Source: SAR202 cluster bacterium (GTDB lineage: Bacteria > Chloroflexota > Dehalococcoidia > Lucifugimonadales > UBA2962). From it: a stretch of DNA of 36,933 bases. Under the pieces are notes generated by a model. The model was given only the letters and a program-made list of their open reading frames with translations, ran no database searches and was not told the origin of the DNA. Both the position numbers and the translations under genes were made by a program. Below, piece by piece: positions 24,778-32,741 of the stretch; position 1 is the first letter of the stretch, and every line of letters begins with the position of its first letter. The stretch covers positions 143,892-180,824 of the forward strand of contig JAKUTS010000001.1 in the NCBI GenBank assembly GCA_022447925.1, in the 5' to 3' direction.

Positions 24778-25697
24778 GTTTGCACCGCCCTGGCAGTAGG
24801 TTCATATAAATCTGTATCATCTGAAATCATAGAGTGCAGAGCTACTTCTTCGGATGCCATTGCAACGAATGATTTATTTTCTGCGACTATTAATGGTTTG
24901 GTTGAAAATCTGTCTTTAGCAAACCCAATACCATCTGAAGTTGAAATTAAATACGTGAAAGTGCCATCTAGTTGTTCTATCGATTCAGTTAATGACTCCT
25001 CTAGACTCAATCCATTCAGTAATTGGTCAGCAATAAAAACAGCTATAACTTCTGAGTCATTTGTTGTAGAAAATTCGTATCCCCTGCGCTGGAGAGATCG
25101 ACGCAGTTTGTTATGGTTGGTTAGTTGTCCATTATGTACTACAGCTATATCTGGGAATGGTCTGGCCCAGAACGGGTGTGAATAGCATATATCTACACGG
25201 CTTTCAGTTGCTAATCTAGTATGAGTAAGCCCATGAGAACCTAGAAAATCTGCAACTTTATAATCCTCTAATTCAACCGCTGGTCCTATATCTTTTATAA
25301 TCTCCATAGAATTACCAATACTGAACAGTTCAGTTCCAGATTGCTCTATTACTGATGTCACTTTTGACATGAACTCAATATCATTATTGTCTTCAACTTC
25401 TTTCAATTCGATTCTTAATATATTACCTGTGTACTGAATATCATTAATTGAAACCAATTTTTCCAGCCTGGATGTAATTTCAGATATTGCTAAATCACTT
25501 TCAGCTTTTTCATTAAATCTGTTTGATTCAAGATGAATTCGCAAAGCAAGATGCCCATCTGGTAATTCTCCATAAAGAGCCATTCCAGTCCCGTCCAGTC
25601 CTCTGCTTCCTAACACAGATGCCATTGCGGAAAGTCGACTCCCTAAAGGTATATTAGATTCACCGTTTTTATAGAAAAAACCGGCTATGCCACACAT
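24765..25697 (-). CDS. class II glutamine amidotransferase subunit (GlxB/MgsA type)
   Basis: A 310-residue Ntn glutaminase. The N-terminus MCGIAGFF gives the nucleophilic Cys2 after Met removal. Other family features are LGSRGLDGTGMALYG, the GLTHTRLATESRVDICYSHPFW block, VVHNGQLTNHNKLRRSL (oxyanion Asn-Gly) and TNDSEVIAVFIADQL. An unusual ~100-residue insert (about 55-155, acidic and mixed) separates the N-terminal strands from the HTRLA block. This length and layout fit GlxB/MgsA of the split glutamate synthase-like systems rather than asparagine synthetase. It hydrolyses glutamine and passes ammonia to the FMN subunit. First gene of the operon; GGAGTGATTA precedes the ATG. Confidence 0.88.
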   Translation of the reverse strand: MCGIAGFFYKNGESNIPLGSRLSAMASVLGSRGLDGTGMALYGELPDGHLALRIHLESNRFNEKAESDLAISEITSRLEKLVSINDIQYTGNILRIELKEVEDNNDIEFMSKVTSVIEQSGTELFSIGNSMEIIKDIGPAVELEDYKVADFLGSHGLTHTRLATESRVDICYSHPFWARPFPDIAVVHNGQLTNHNKLRRSLQRRGYEFSTTNDSEVIAVFIADQLLNGLSLEESLTESIEQLDGTFTYLISTSDGIGFAKDRFSTKPLIVAENKSFVAMASEEVALHSMISDDTDLYEPTARAVQTWLR

Positions 25698-25882
25698 TAA
25701 TCACTCCGTTGTTATTGCTAGATTGAAGTCTATGACCGAGTATATGTTCAGTCAATAGCTAAGTATTATTTAATTTATACATTAGAATCAAATTCACTGA
25801 TAAGGATTTATTTGCGAAACAGGGACTAATTATTTTAAATATCTTTATGTGCGGCAATATATATATGAAGGTTTTGTAATAA

Positions 25883-27118
25883 ATGTGGAAATTTAAGTTT
25901 GCAAGTAATACCTTCTTGTCATTAACAACACCAGATTTCAGGTTTGTTTGGATGGCTAGCATGGGAACAAGTGGCGGCTATTTTTTCCAACAGGTTTTTA
26001 TTGGATGGGTTGTATATGACATAACAGGATCTGCTTTTATAACCGCGATGGCCCTAGCTTTGGATACGTTACCTAATTTAATTGGAGCACCTCTTGGAGG
26101 GGTTTTAGTTGATCGTTTAAATAAACGAAAGATTTTAATTTTCGGTCCTATTTATCAACTAATGCTTAACATTGGATTTGGTATTGGGGTGTATTTAGAC
26201 AAAATCGACGTTTGGCATATCCTTGCTTTCGTCACTCTTATGGGTTGTTCATGGATTCTAATTGAGCCGGCAAGAACAGCTATAACAGCTGATATTCTTG
26301 TGCCACAAAGGTTAATAAATGGACTGGCTTTAATACAATTAGCATTTAGCATTACTAGGCTGGCTGGTCCTATAATAGGCGGGATATTAATAGAAATGTT
26401 TGGTACCCCGACCGCGATTTTTACTGCAGCAGGCGTTCAGCTTTTCGCAGTATTGATGGCTAGTCGAATTAAGATCGAGTTTCCATTGCAAGAATCTTTG
26501 ACATTAAGATCGGCTTTGACAGGATTTTCGGATTCAGTAGGCATGGTGATAAAAACTCCAATCGTTCAAGGCTTAATCCTATTATCATTTTTAGGACCAA
26601 TGATACTAATACCATTTACAAGCGGTCTTTTTCCGGTTTACATAAAGAAAGTTTTTGATCTTGGCGCGACAGAGTTAGGATTAATGTTAGCGTTAATTGG
26701 TGTGGGTTCAATTGTGGGTACAATCTGTCTTGCATCGTTAGGGAACTTAAAAAGACCGGGGGTATTGGTAGTATTATCAATACTACTCGGAGTTGTTTCA
26801 TTAGTGATATTGGCCCAGTCAACCGGTATCGTTATGGCTTCCTTAGGCTGCTTCCTAATAGGGTTGTGTTTTACTGGTTTTCAAACCTTAATTGGAGCTA
26901 TGCTTCAGCAAGCTGTAACTGCAGAATTTAGAGGTCGTGTAGCAGGTTTATTTATGGCTAGTTGGGGTACCGTAACTATCGGTAGTTTGGCGGCTGGAGC
27001 CCTTGCTGAGTACCAAGGTGCACCTTTTGCGACGATGATTGGCGCTGCAGCAATGCTTATATACGGAGCATTAGTAATAATTTTTTATAGAACCATTCTT
27101 ACAAGTCGGGAAAGCTAA
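25883..27118 (+). CDS. MFS transporter (MFS_3, enterobactin-exporter-like)
   Basis: A 411-residue major facilitator with about eleven to twelve helices. It begins TTPDFRFVWMASMGTSGGYFFQQVFIGWVVYDITGS, typical of MFS_3 exporters, with motif A GGVLVDRLNKRKIL in the loop after helix 2 and a later FRGRVAGLFMASWGTVTIGSL in the second half. Members usually export small hydrophobic compounds, siderophores or drugs. It diverges from the glutaminase operon (185 bases between) and converges with the glutamine synthetase-like gene, whose stop is two bases away. Its position inside the amide-transfer block suggests a linked substrate, which is inference only. Confidence 0.9.
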   Translation: MWKFKFASNTFLSLTTPDFRFVWMASMGTSGGYFFQQVFIGWVVYDITGSAFITAMALALDTLPNLIGAPLGGVLVDRLNKRKILIFGPIYQLMLNIGFGIGVYLDKIDVWHILAFVTLMGCSWILIEPARTAITADILVPQRLINGLALIQLAFSITRLAGPIIGGILIEMFGTPTAIFTAAGVQLFAVLMASRIKIEFPLQESLTLRSALTGFSDSVGMVIKTPIVQGLILLSFLGPMILIPFTSGLFPVYIKKVFDLGATELGLMLALIGVGSIVGTICLASLGNLKRPGVLVVLSILLGVVSLVILAQSTGIVMASLGCFLIGLCFTGFQTLIGAMLQQAVTAEFRGRVAGLFMASWGTVTIGSLAAGALAEYQGAPFATMIGAAAMLIYGALVIIFYRTILTSRES

Positions 27119-27119
27119 A

Positions 27120-28460
27120 CTAGTATATCTCCAGATATTCTTGTTTTTCCCAATCGGTAATATGAGAGCGAAATCGCCCAATCTCATTCCATCGCATAGT
27201 TGTATAGGCTTCAACAAATTCATCACCTAACATGTCAGAAAACCTCGTATCTTTGTTTAGTGCAGTTAAGGATTCTTCAATAGTGGTAGGCAAACTTTTA
27301 TAATTTGGGTTTTCCTCAGCTGGTCCGCTTTTAGCTTTTGGAGTTTTCGCTTCTGCACCTTTTTCCAGTCCTAGTAAACCTGTTGCCAGCACTGCAGCTA
27401 CTGCTAGATACGGATTCGAAAGGCCGGTACCGAGACGGTTTTCCAGATGAGTATTGTCATCTCTAGAGTTTTTCGCACGTACAGCGGCCGACCGATCTTG
27501 TGGTCCCCAACTAACGTTTGAAGGGGCAAACGTATGTGGTTTAAATCGACTGTAACAATTTATTGTAGGAGCTAGTAAAGCCATACTTGCTGGAGTATGA
27601 TCCATCATTCCTTGTATGAATTGACGAGCGGTTGATGACAATCCATCTGAGTCAGAATTATCTAAAAATATATTTTGTCCAGTCTCTTTATCTATTAGAC
27701 CAATGTGCACGTGGCAACCTGAAGCAGCCGTGTCACTAAATGGTTTAGTCATAAAAGTTGCGTTTTGGCCCATCTGATGTGCAATCGTTTTTACACCATT
27801 TTTGAAAGTAAATGCCTGGTCCGCAGCTTCTATTCCAAAAGACGGAGCAAAGTTAATTTCAAACTGAGAAGGAGCATATTCACTATTGGCTGTAATTAAA
27901 TCGATTCCAGCCTTTGGCATCTCATCCATTATTTGGTCGATTAGAGGGATATAGCGATTTCTTAATGTATTAAAAATATGCAGTCCGCCGAAATATGGCT
28001 CTGAGGTTTCAGGAGCCAGGACATAGAATTCATATTCGAGACCTAATTTAACATCAAACCCTAGTGAGTTAGCTTTATCAAGAAGTTGTCTCAAAACCCA
28101 TCTCGGAGCAGCTTTTTGAGGAGTACCATCTTCCCAATGGCCCTCGCATATAAGCCTGGCGGTTCGGTCAAGCCATGGAACGATTATTGCAGTATCGAGA
28201 TCGGGTTTAAGGTATTGGTCTGCGTAATTAACCTCTTCGTTATACAAAGTGTTGCCTACTACTGAGGAAGCTGAATCAAGCACCACGGTTCCTCCATACA
28301 TATTTAAGCCTTTTGTTGCATATGATTCTACATGGGAAATTGGTACTAGCTTAGATCTGCTAACTCCATGCATGTCAGGTAATTCAAACTGAACATGAGC
28401 AATATTTTCTGCTTTCCAGGCTCTAACAAGATCAGCAATTGTTTTGGTGCTTTTAGCCAT
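27120..28460 (-). CDS. glutamine synthetase-superfamily ligase
   Basis: A ~446-residue GlnA-superfamily gamma-glutamyl ligase. The N-terminal beta-grasp (LPDMHGVSRSKLVP) and the catalytic domain are complete: metal ligands in GLEYEFYVL and QFEINFAP, the GCHVHIGL histidine, CYSRFKPHTFAPSNVSWGPQDRSAAVR for ATP and glutamate, and HLENRLGTGLSNPYLAVAAVLA. No adenylylation site of classical GlnA is seen. The sequence resembles the PuuA / GlnT / GmaS branch, which adds amines to glutamate, but the amine cannot be assigned. The ATG at 28460 has AGGAG seven bases ahead; a TTG directly before it is less likely. It follows the phosphotriesterase-like gene by 33 bases. Confidence 0.88.
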   Translation of the reverse strand: MAKSTKTIADLVRAWKAENIAHVQFELPDMHGVSRSKLVPISHVESYATKGLNMYGGTVVLDSASSVVGNTLYNEEVNYADQYLKPDLDTAIIVPWLDRTARLICEGHWEDGTPQKAAPRWVLRQLLDKANSLGFDVKLGLEYEFYVLAPETSEPYFGGLHIFNTLRNRYIPLIDQIMDEMPKAGIDLITANSEYAPSQFEINFAPSFGIEAADQAFTFKNGVKTIAHQMGQNATFMTKPFSDTAASGCHVHIGLIDKETGQNIFLDNSDSDGLSSTARQFIQGMMDHTPASMALLAPTINCYSRFKPHTFAPSNVSWGPQDRSAAVRAKNSRDDNTHLENRLGTGLSNPYLAVAAVLATGLLGLEKGAEAKTPKAKSGPAEENPNYKSLPTTIEESLTALNKDTRFSDMLGDEFVEAYTTMRWNEIGRFRSHITDWEKQEYLEIY

Positions 28461-28493
28461 CAATAATCTCCTTTGATTCGCTCATTGTGCATT

Positions 28494-29549
28494 TTATTCA
28501 AAAACTAAAGCTTTTGCAGGGTTTTCGACAAGTATCTTGTGAACCTGACTCTCCGTAATACCCCAATTTTTCATTCTCGGAACTATATTGCTCAAAATGT
28601 GATCATAACCTTGTCCACCATTTTTCGACAAATGCCATTTTCGGCATACGTCCTGAGATATAACTATTTGATCTTCGAAACCATTTTCAATCAAAAACTT
28701 TATCCTATCCAATCTACCGATGTCGTTCGGCATATTAATTCCTTCATCCATAAACATGCCTGTATTTTCCCATCCAAAAATATCAAACTCTAAATAACAT
28801 CCGGTTTTTGCTAATTCAATAAAATGTGACTCTGATTGAATAGCAGTGTCTAAATGCCCGAATATGCAGTTGGTAGGATTTGCGCCTCCAGCTATTAAGT
28901 GATTAAGTATTCCTATTGGAGCTTCATCTCCGAGTCCCGAATGTATGGTTATTGGGGCACCGGTTTCCTTTTGGGCTTCTCCTGAAGCAAGCAAAACTTT
29001 GATCTCGTTTCTCGTCAATGGCCAAAAGTTGCCCACTTCTCCGATTATGCCTGACCGGATATTAGTATCTTTTACGCCTATAGTTATGTCACGTACAATT
29101 TCGTGAGTGATTTCTGCCTGAGTCTTTTGATTCATATCTGCTGGGTGTGAATGGGTAACGTAATAAGATGATCCCATAATTACGTTTAATTTTGAGGCTC
29201 TAGATATTCTGGCTAATGCTAAAGGGTCTCTACCAATACCCACGCTTGTGGTATCAACCAGAGAATTACCCCCAGAATATTTGTAAGCAGATACTTCTTG
29301 AATTGCTTCAGACTCATCATACATTCGAGCGCCATCAAGATGGTGGACATATAAATCATGTGATTTAGATGTCAGTTCTGGCGTGAATGGGATGTTCTTA
29401 TATGATCGATTGCTAGCGTAATCTGATTCGTTGTAATAACAAGTCGTATCAATAAGCAAATGCTCATGCATTAACGTTACGCCCAGGTCCGTAGGATGAA
29501 TAAGACCAAGTACCGTTTGTATTTTTCCCGAAACTTCTGATTTCGACAA
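28494..29549 (-). CDS. phosphotriesterase-family metal hydrolase
   Basis: A 351-residue amidohydrolase-fold protein of the PTE family (PF02126). The metal sites are present: HEH in LMHEHLLID near residue 28, a glutamate in SGIIGEVGNFW where PTE has a carboxylated lysine, His in ITIHSG, His in IFGHLD and Asp in VISQDVC. A bridging glutamate is the state known from PHP (phosphotriesterase homology protein) rather than from lactonases. Substrate unknown; lactones, esters or amides are possible. The start is a TTG at 29547-29549, with a G-run about ten bases upstream. It is cotranscribed with the glutamine synthetase-like gene, which suggests that it supplies or removes that enzyme's substrate. 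Confidence 0.85.
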   Translation of the reverse strand: MSKSEVSGKIQTVLGLIHPTDLGVTLMHEHLLIDTTCYYNESDYASNRSYKNIPFTPELTSKSHDLYVHHLDGARMYDESEAIQEVSAYKYSGGNSLVDTTSVGIGRDPLALARISRASKLNVIMGSSYYVTHSHPADMNQKTQAEITHEIVRDITIGVKDTNIRSGIIGEVGNFWPLTRNEIKVLLASGEAQKETGAPITIHSGLGDEAPIGILNHLIAGGANPTNCIFGHLDTAIQSESHFIELAKTGCYLEFDIFGWENTGMFMDEGINMPNDIGRLDRIKFLIENGFEDQIVISQDVCRKWHLSKNGGQGYDHILSNIVPRMKNWGITESQVHKILVENPAKALVFE

Positions 29550-29626
29550 ATTTTGCTTGCCCCCAAAAAGTTGTTTTATAGAACGAAGGTGTTTAATTAT
29601 TTAGTAAAATCCAAGCCTTGCAAAGT

Positions 29627-30673
29627 TTATGTATGTAAATGCTGAGTAATAGAAGAGCGTAATTGCCTGAACCAGCTTTTAATTACATAGTCTAATGAAA
29701 CCAAAAAAAGTGATTTCAGCATCATCTTGTATACCCATAATCTGGAAACTTTGGTTACAGATTCTGATTGATGCCAGTTTTTTCTCGTAACTATAGCGTT
29801 TAAAGTTCCTAAACCAAGGATTAGCGGCCATAATACTGCCAATCTTAGTCGCACCTTTCTTGGTGGAATAGATAAAAAGTATTTTTCTGCTGAGTCGTAT
29901 AAATCCAAAGTTTTATGAATTTGTTTAGATATTAATTGCCGGATTTGCTTTTCACTATTATTAGTTAATAGGTCATCTAAATTTAAATTTAGTTTATTTA
30001 ATTCTTCATCTGGTATATAACACTTTCCCAGACGGATATCTGAAGAAAAATCACGCAATATGTTAGTCATTTGCAAAGCCTTGCCAAATTCCACACCTAA
30101 GGCTGACATCAAGGTGACGTTAATATTACAAATTTTAGATTCGCTTGCTAAGGTTATTTCAGTCCAAAACGACCCGACGCAACCAGCTACTAAATATGTA
30201 TACTTATCCAATTCATCATTATTTTTAAGGCTCACCAATCTAGGGCTGTTTAGTGTTTTGCCGAAATATTTTAGATCCATTTCCATACCCTCTATTAGAG
30301 TCAATACAACACGCTTAACTTGAGTGTAGTTTTCAGGTTTCAAGGATAGGATATAAGTCAGGATGAATGGGATTTTACAGATAAGCTGATTTTCTGCTTT
30401 TGATAAATTATCCTTGAAATCGATTTCAGTGAAATGAGATATATTCATATCGGAGCTATCATTATTTAAAGAATATTTGAGAGAATTAAGTGATTGGATT
30501 TTCACTGCCTCTGAAATGTTAGGAGCATCGGTAATAGTGTCAGCTGCTCTAGCTAGTAGGTAAGCTAGGCTTATAGGTTTACGCACGTGTTTTGGCAATA
30601 TTCTAAGAGATAAATAGAATGCCCTTGATGTTGATTTTAATAATTGGTCTAGTTTGACTTGTCCGGTTAGCAT
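29627..30673 (-). CDS. squalene/phytoene synthase
   Basis: A 348-residue head-to-head prenyl synthase. STSRAFYLSLRILPKHVRKPISLAYLLARAADTITDA at about residues 14-50 holds the first Asp motif (D45, D49). The second, ILRDFSSDIRLGKCYIP, has D208 and D212. The QMTNILRD context and the C-terminal hydrophobic stretch LAVLWPLILGLGTLNAIV fit bacterial squalene synthase-like enzymes, which condense two farnesyl or geranylgeranyl diphosphates; sequence alone does not tell squalene from phytoene. No desaturase or cyclase gene is nearby. The ATG at 30673 lies only 13 bases after the tRNA-Gln gene on the same strand and has no ribosome site. Confidence 0.9.
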   Translation of the reverse strand: MLTGQVKLDQLLKSTSRAFYLSLRILPKHVRKPISLAYLLARAADTITDAPNISEAVKIQSLNSLKYSLNNDSSDMNISHFTEIDFKDNLSKAENQLICKIPFILTYILSLKPENYTQVKRVVLTLIEGMEMDLKYFGKTLNSPRLVSLKNNDELDKYTYLVAGCVGSFWTEITLASESKICNINVTLMSALGVEFGKALQMTNILRDFSSDIRLGKCYIPDEELNKLNLNLDDLLTNNSEKQIRQLISKQIHKTLDLYDSAEKYFLSIPPRKVRLRLAVLWPLILGLGTLNAIVTRKNWHQSESVTKVSRLWVYKMMLKSLFLVSLDYVIKSWFRQLRSSITQHLHT

Positions 30674-30686
30674 GTTTTCAAATGTG

Positions 30687-30757
30687 CTGCCCGGCCAGGA
30701 TTCGAACCTGGGTCAAAGGCTCCAAAGGCCTTTGTGCTACCACTACACCACCGGGCA
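30687..30757 (-). tRNA. tRNA-Gln (anticodon TTG)
   Basis: A complete cloverleaf on the minus strand: acceptor TGCCCGG pairing with CCGGGCA, D arm GTGTAGTGGTAGCAC, anticodon stem AAGGC/GCCTT with loop CTTTGGA (anticodon TTG, reads CAA), a four-base variable loop, and T arm CCAGG-TTCGAAT-CCTGG. The discriminator is G, as expected for Gln. CCA is not encoded. It sits between the DUF5808 gene (stop 12 bases upstream) and the prenyl synthase (13 bases downstream). Confidence 0.95.
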
Positions 30758-30768
30758 TTGGAAAGATT

Positions 30769-31062
30769 CTATGAATCCTTGTCTTTACTCAATTTTTCTG
30801 AAGAGTTTGGTTCAGATGATTGTAACCTTTTTAAAAATTGATAAGCGTTGGGGGCCCAACCCACTCCAAATACCGTTTCGTTGAAAAGCTTAGGGTCATC
30901 TTTATTCCAGAGAATCCTTTTTATATTGTTTAGAGATGGAATTCTCCAATCATAAGGAATTCCTAAAAAACGCCCATGACGTTTTTTTGTGGCAACCGAA
31001 TAAGCTAAGGTCGCCATTGTAAACAGAATTATCCCAGTTCGAATCTTATTTTTATAGGACAT
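30769..31062 (-). CDS. DUF5808-containing small membrane protein
   Basis: A 97-residue protein with one N-terminal helix (GIILFTMATLAYSVA) followed by a cytoplasmic DUF5808-like domain: GRFLGIPYDWRIPS, RILWNKDDPKLFNETVFGVGW and APNAYQFLKR. Proteins with this domain are mostly small and unstudied. The tail (SSEPNSSEKLSKDKDS) is polar. The start is taken as the ATG at 31062 because a strong ribosome site (AGGAGGAGG) lies at the right distance; a GTG three codons upstream overlaps that site. The gene ends 12 bases before the tRNA-Gln on the same strand and could share its transcript. Confidence 0.78.
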   Translation of the reverse strand: MSYKNKIRTGIILFTMATLAYSVATKKRHGRFLGIPYDWRIPSLNNIKRILWNKDDPKLFNETVFGVGWAPNAYQFLKRLQSSEPNSSEKLSKDKDS

Positions 31063-31256
31063 AGTAGCCACCTCCTCCTATGTCGCAGACTCAAAACCTT
31101 AATTTAACTTATCAGATGGTTATCATAAACCCATCATCATTCGATTACTATAGTCTAATGTTCACATTGCATTCAATAAATTGTCCAGATTAAATTTTTT
31201 AAGATTCGTTATTTAATTCAAAATTGATTTATACTGGCTAACAAAAGAGGCTATAT

Positions 31257-32726
31257 ATGGGTAAAAATATTGATTTTGATGTAGTGATTGTTGGGGCTGG
31301 TAACGCGGCTTTGTGTGCGGCTTTGTCCGCTTCAGAAGCTGGAGCGAGCGTGATTATTTTGGAGAAAGCACCAAAACATTTCCAGGGAGGGAATTGTCCT
31401 TATACGGGAGCTGGTTTTAGGTTCACACATAATGGTATTAATGACCTAAAAGCTTTATTGCCAGAAAACACTGATACAGGTGACTTTCAAATGGCTCCAT
31501 ATACTGAGCAAGATTTTCTAGATCACTTTATAGAAGCAACGCACGGAGATACAGACCAAGAACTTGCTGACGTGGTCATATCAAAATCGCGGGAAACTAT
31601 TAACTGGATGCATTCAAATGGAGTGAGGTGGGAATTGCCTATAAACATTAATCTTGAAAATGCGCCTTCTGTTATTCCAAATCAAGTTGGATTATCAGCA
31701 CATGAATCGGGCCCAGGTTTAGTTCGAATGCTAACAAAAGCTGTGGAATCTAAATCAATAACCATACTTTATGAAACCAAAATGGTTTCAATTGATAAAG
31801 GAGATCTAGGACAAATTAAATCCATTAAAATCCAGGATCGAGATGGAATAAATATCATACATTGTAAGGCTGTTGTTTTAGCTTGCGGTGGCTTTGAAGC
31901 AAACCCTGAAATGCGAATAAAGTATTTAGGAACAAAGTGGGAAACTGCAAAGGTTAGAGGATCTAAATATAACACTGGTGATGGGCATCGAGTAGCTTTA
32001 GATATCGGCGCGGCAACCAACGGTCAATGGACCGGCTGTCATGGCACTCCGATAGACCTAGATGCACCTACAACGGGTGATTTAGCATTGACCGATGCGA
32101 TGCCCAGAAGATCATATAACTTGGGTATTATGGTTAATTTGGATGGAAATAGGTTTACTGACGAGGGGATAGGGTTTGCAGAGCAAACTTTCGTTCAAAT
32201 TGGTTCAGATATATTGTCACAGAAACGCAATATGGCGTTCCAAATATTTGATCAGCGTGCAGTAAATCACCTTGAGGATCGATATGGAGGTTCTAACCCT
32301 GTAAGCGCTCAGTCGATAGAACAATTAGCAGACTTGTTAGGAATTAACCCCACGGTTTTAAAATCTACTGTGGATAAATTTAACTTAGAAGCGGAAGACG
32401 CAGATTATCTTTCTAGAACTTTAGACGGCAGATCAACCTTAAGCTTATACCCTGCTAAAAGTAATTGGGCAATTAAAATTGACAAGCCACCCTTCATAGC
32501 ATATTCGGTTACTGGAAGTATCACCTACACATATGGAGGCCTGAAAATCGATGAAAATGCTAGGGTGTTAGATATGGAAGATAATCCAATTACTGGATTA
32601 TATGCCGCTGGAGAGATAGTCGGCGGAATTTTCTACCATAACAGCCTAAGAGCCGCAGGCTTAATGCACGGATCTGTATTTGGAAAATTAGCAGGTCAGC
32701 ATGCAGGGCGATTAGAAAATCAATAG
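31257..32726 (+). CDS. TcuA-like FAD-dependent dehydrogenase (fumarate reductase flavoprotein family)
   Basis: A 489-residue flavoprotein of the succinate dehydrogenase / fumarate reductase family. The FAD loop is VVIVGAGNAALCAALSASEAGASVIILEKAP at residues 9-39, and CKAVVLACGGFEANPEM and the C-terminal GLYAAGEIVGGIFYHNSLRAAGLMHG are conserved FAD contacts. The GNAALCAAL and HFQGGNCPYTG segments match tricarballylate dehydrogenase TcuA more than SdhA/FrdA. The natural substrate is unproven; 3-ketosteroid dehydrogenase-like activity is an alternative. AGAGG lies before the ATG. There is no TcuB partner or cytochrome b gene next to it, so the electron acceptor is open. Confidence 0.87.
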   Translation: MGKNIDFDVVIVGAGNAALCAALSASEAGASVIILEKAPKHFQGGNCPYTGAGFRFTHNGINDLKALLPENTDTGDFQMAPYTEQDFLDHFIEATHGDTDQELADVVISKSRETINWMHSNGVRWELPININLENAPSVIPNQVGLSAHESGPGLVRMLTKAVESKSITILYETKMVSIDKGDLGQIKSIKIQDRDGINIIHCKAVVLACGGFEANPEMRIKYLGTKWETAKVRGSKYNTGDGHRVALDIGAATNGQWTGCHGTPIDLDAPTTGDLALTDAMPRRSYNLGIMVNLDGNRFTDEGIGFAEQTFVQIGSDILSQKRNMAFQIFDQRAVNHLEDRYGGSNPVSAQSIEQLADLLGINPTVLKSTVDKFNLEAEDADYLSRTLDGRSTLSLYPAKSNWAIKIDKPPFIAYSVTGSITYTYGGLKIDENARVLDMEDNPITGLYAAGEIVGGIFYHNSLRAAGLMHGSVFGKLAGQHAGRLENQ

Positions 32727-32741
32727 ATATTAAAAGTTATT

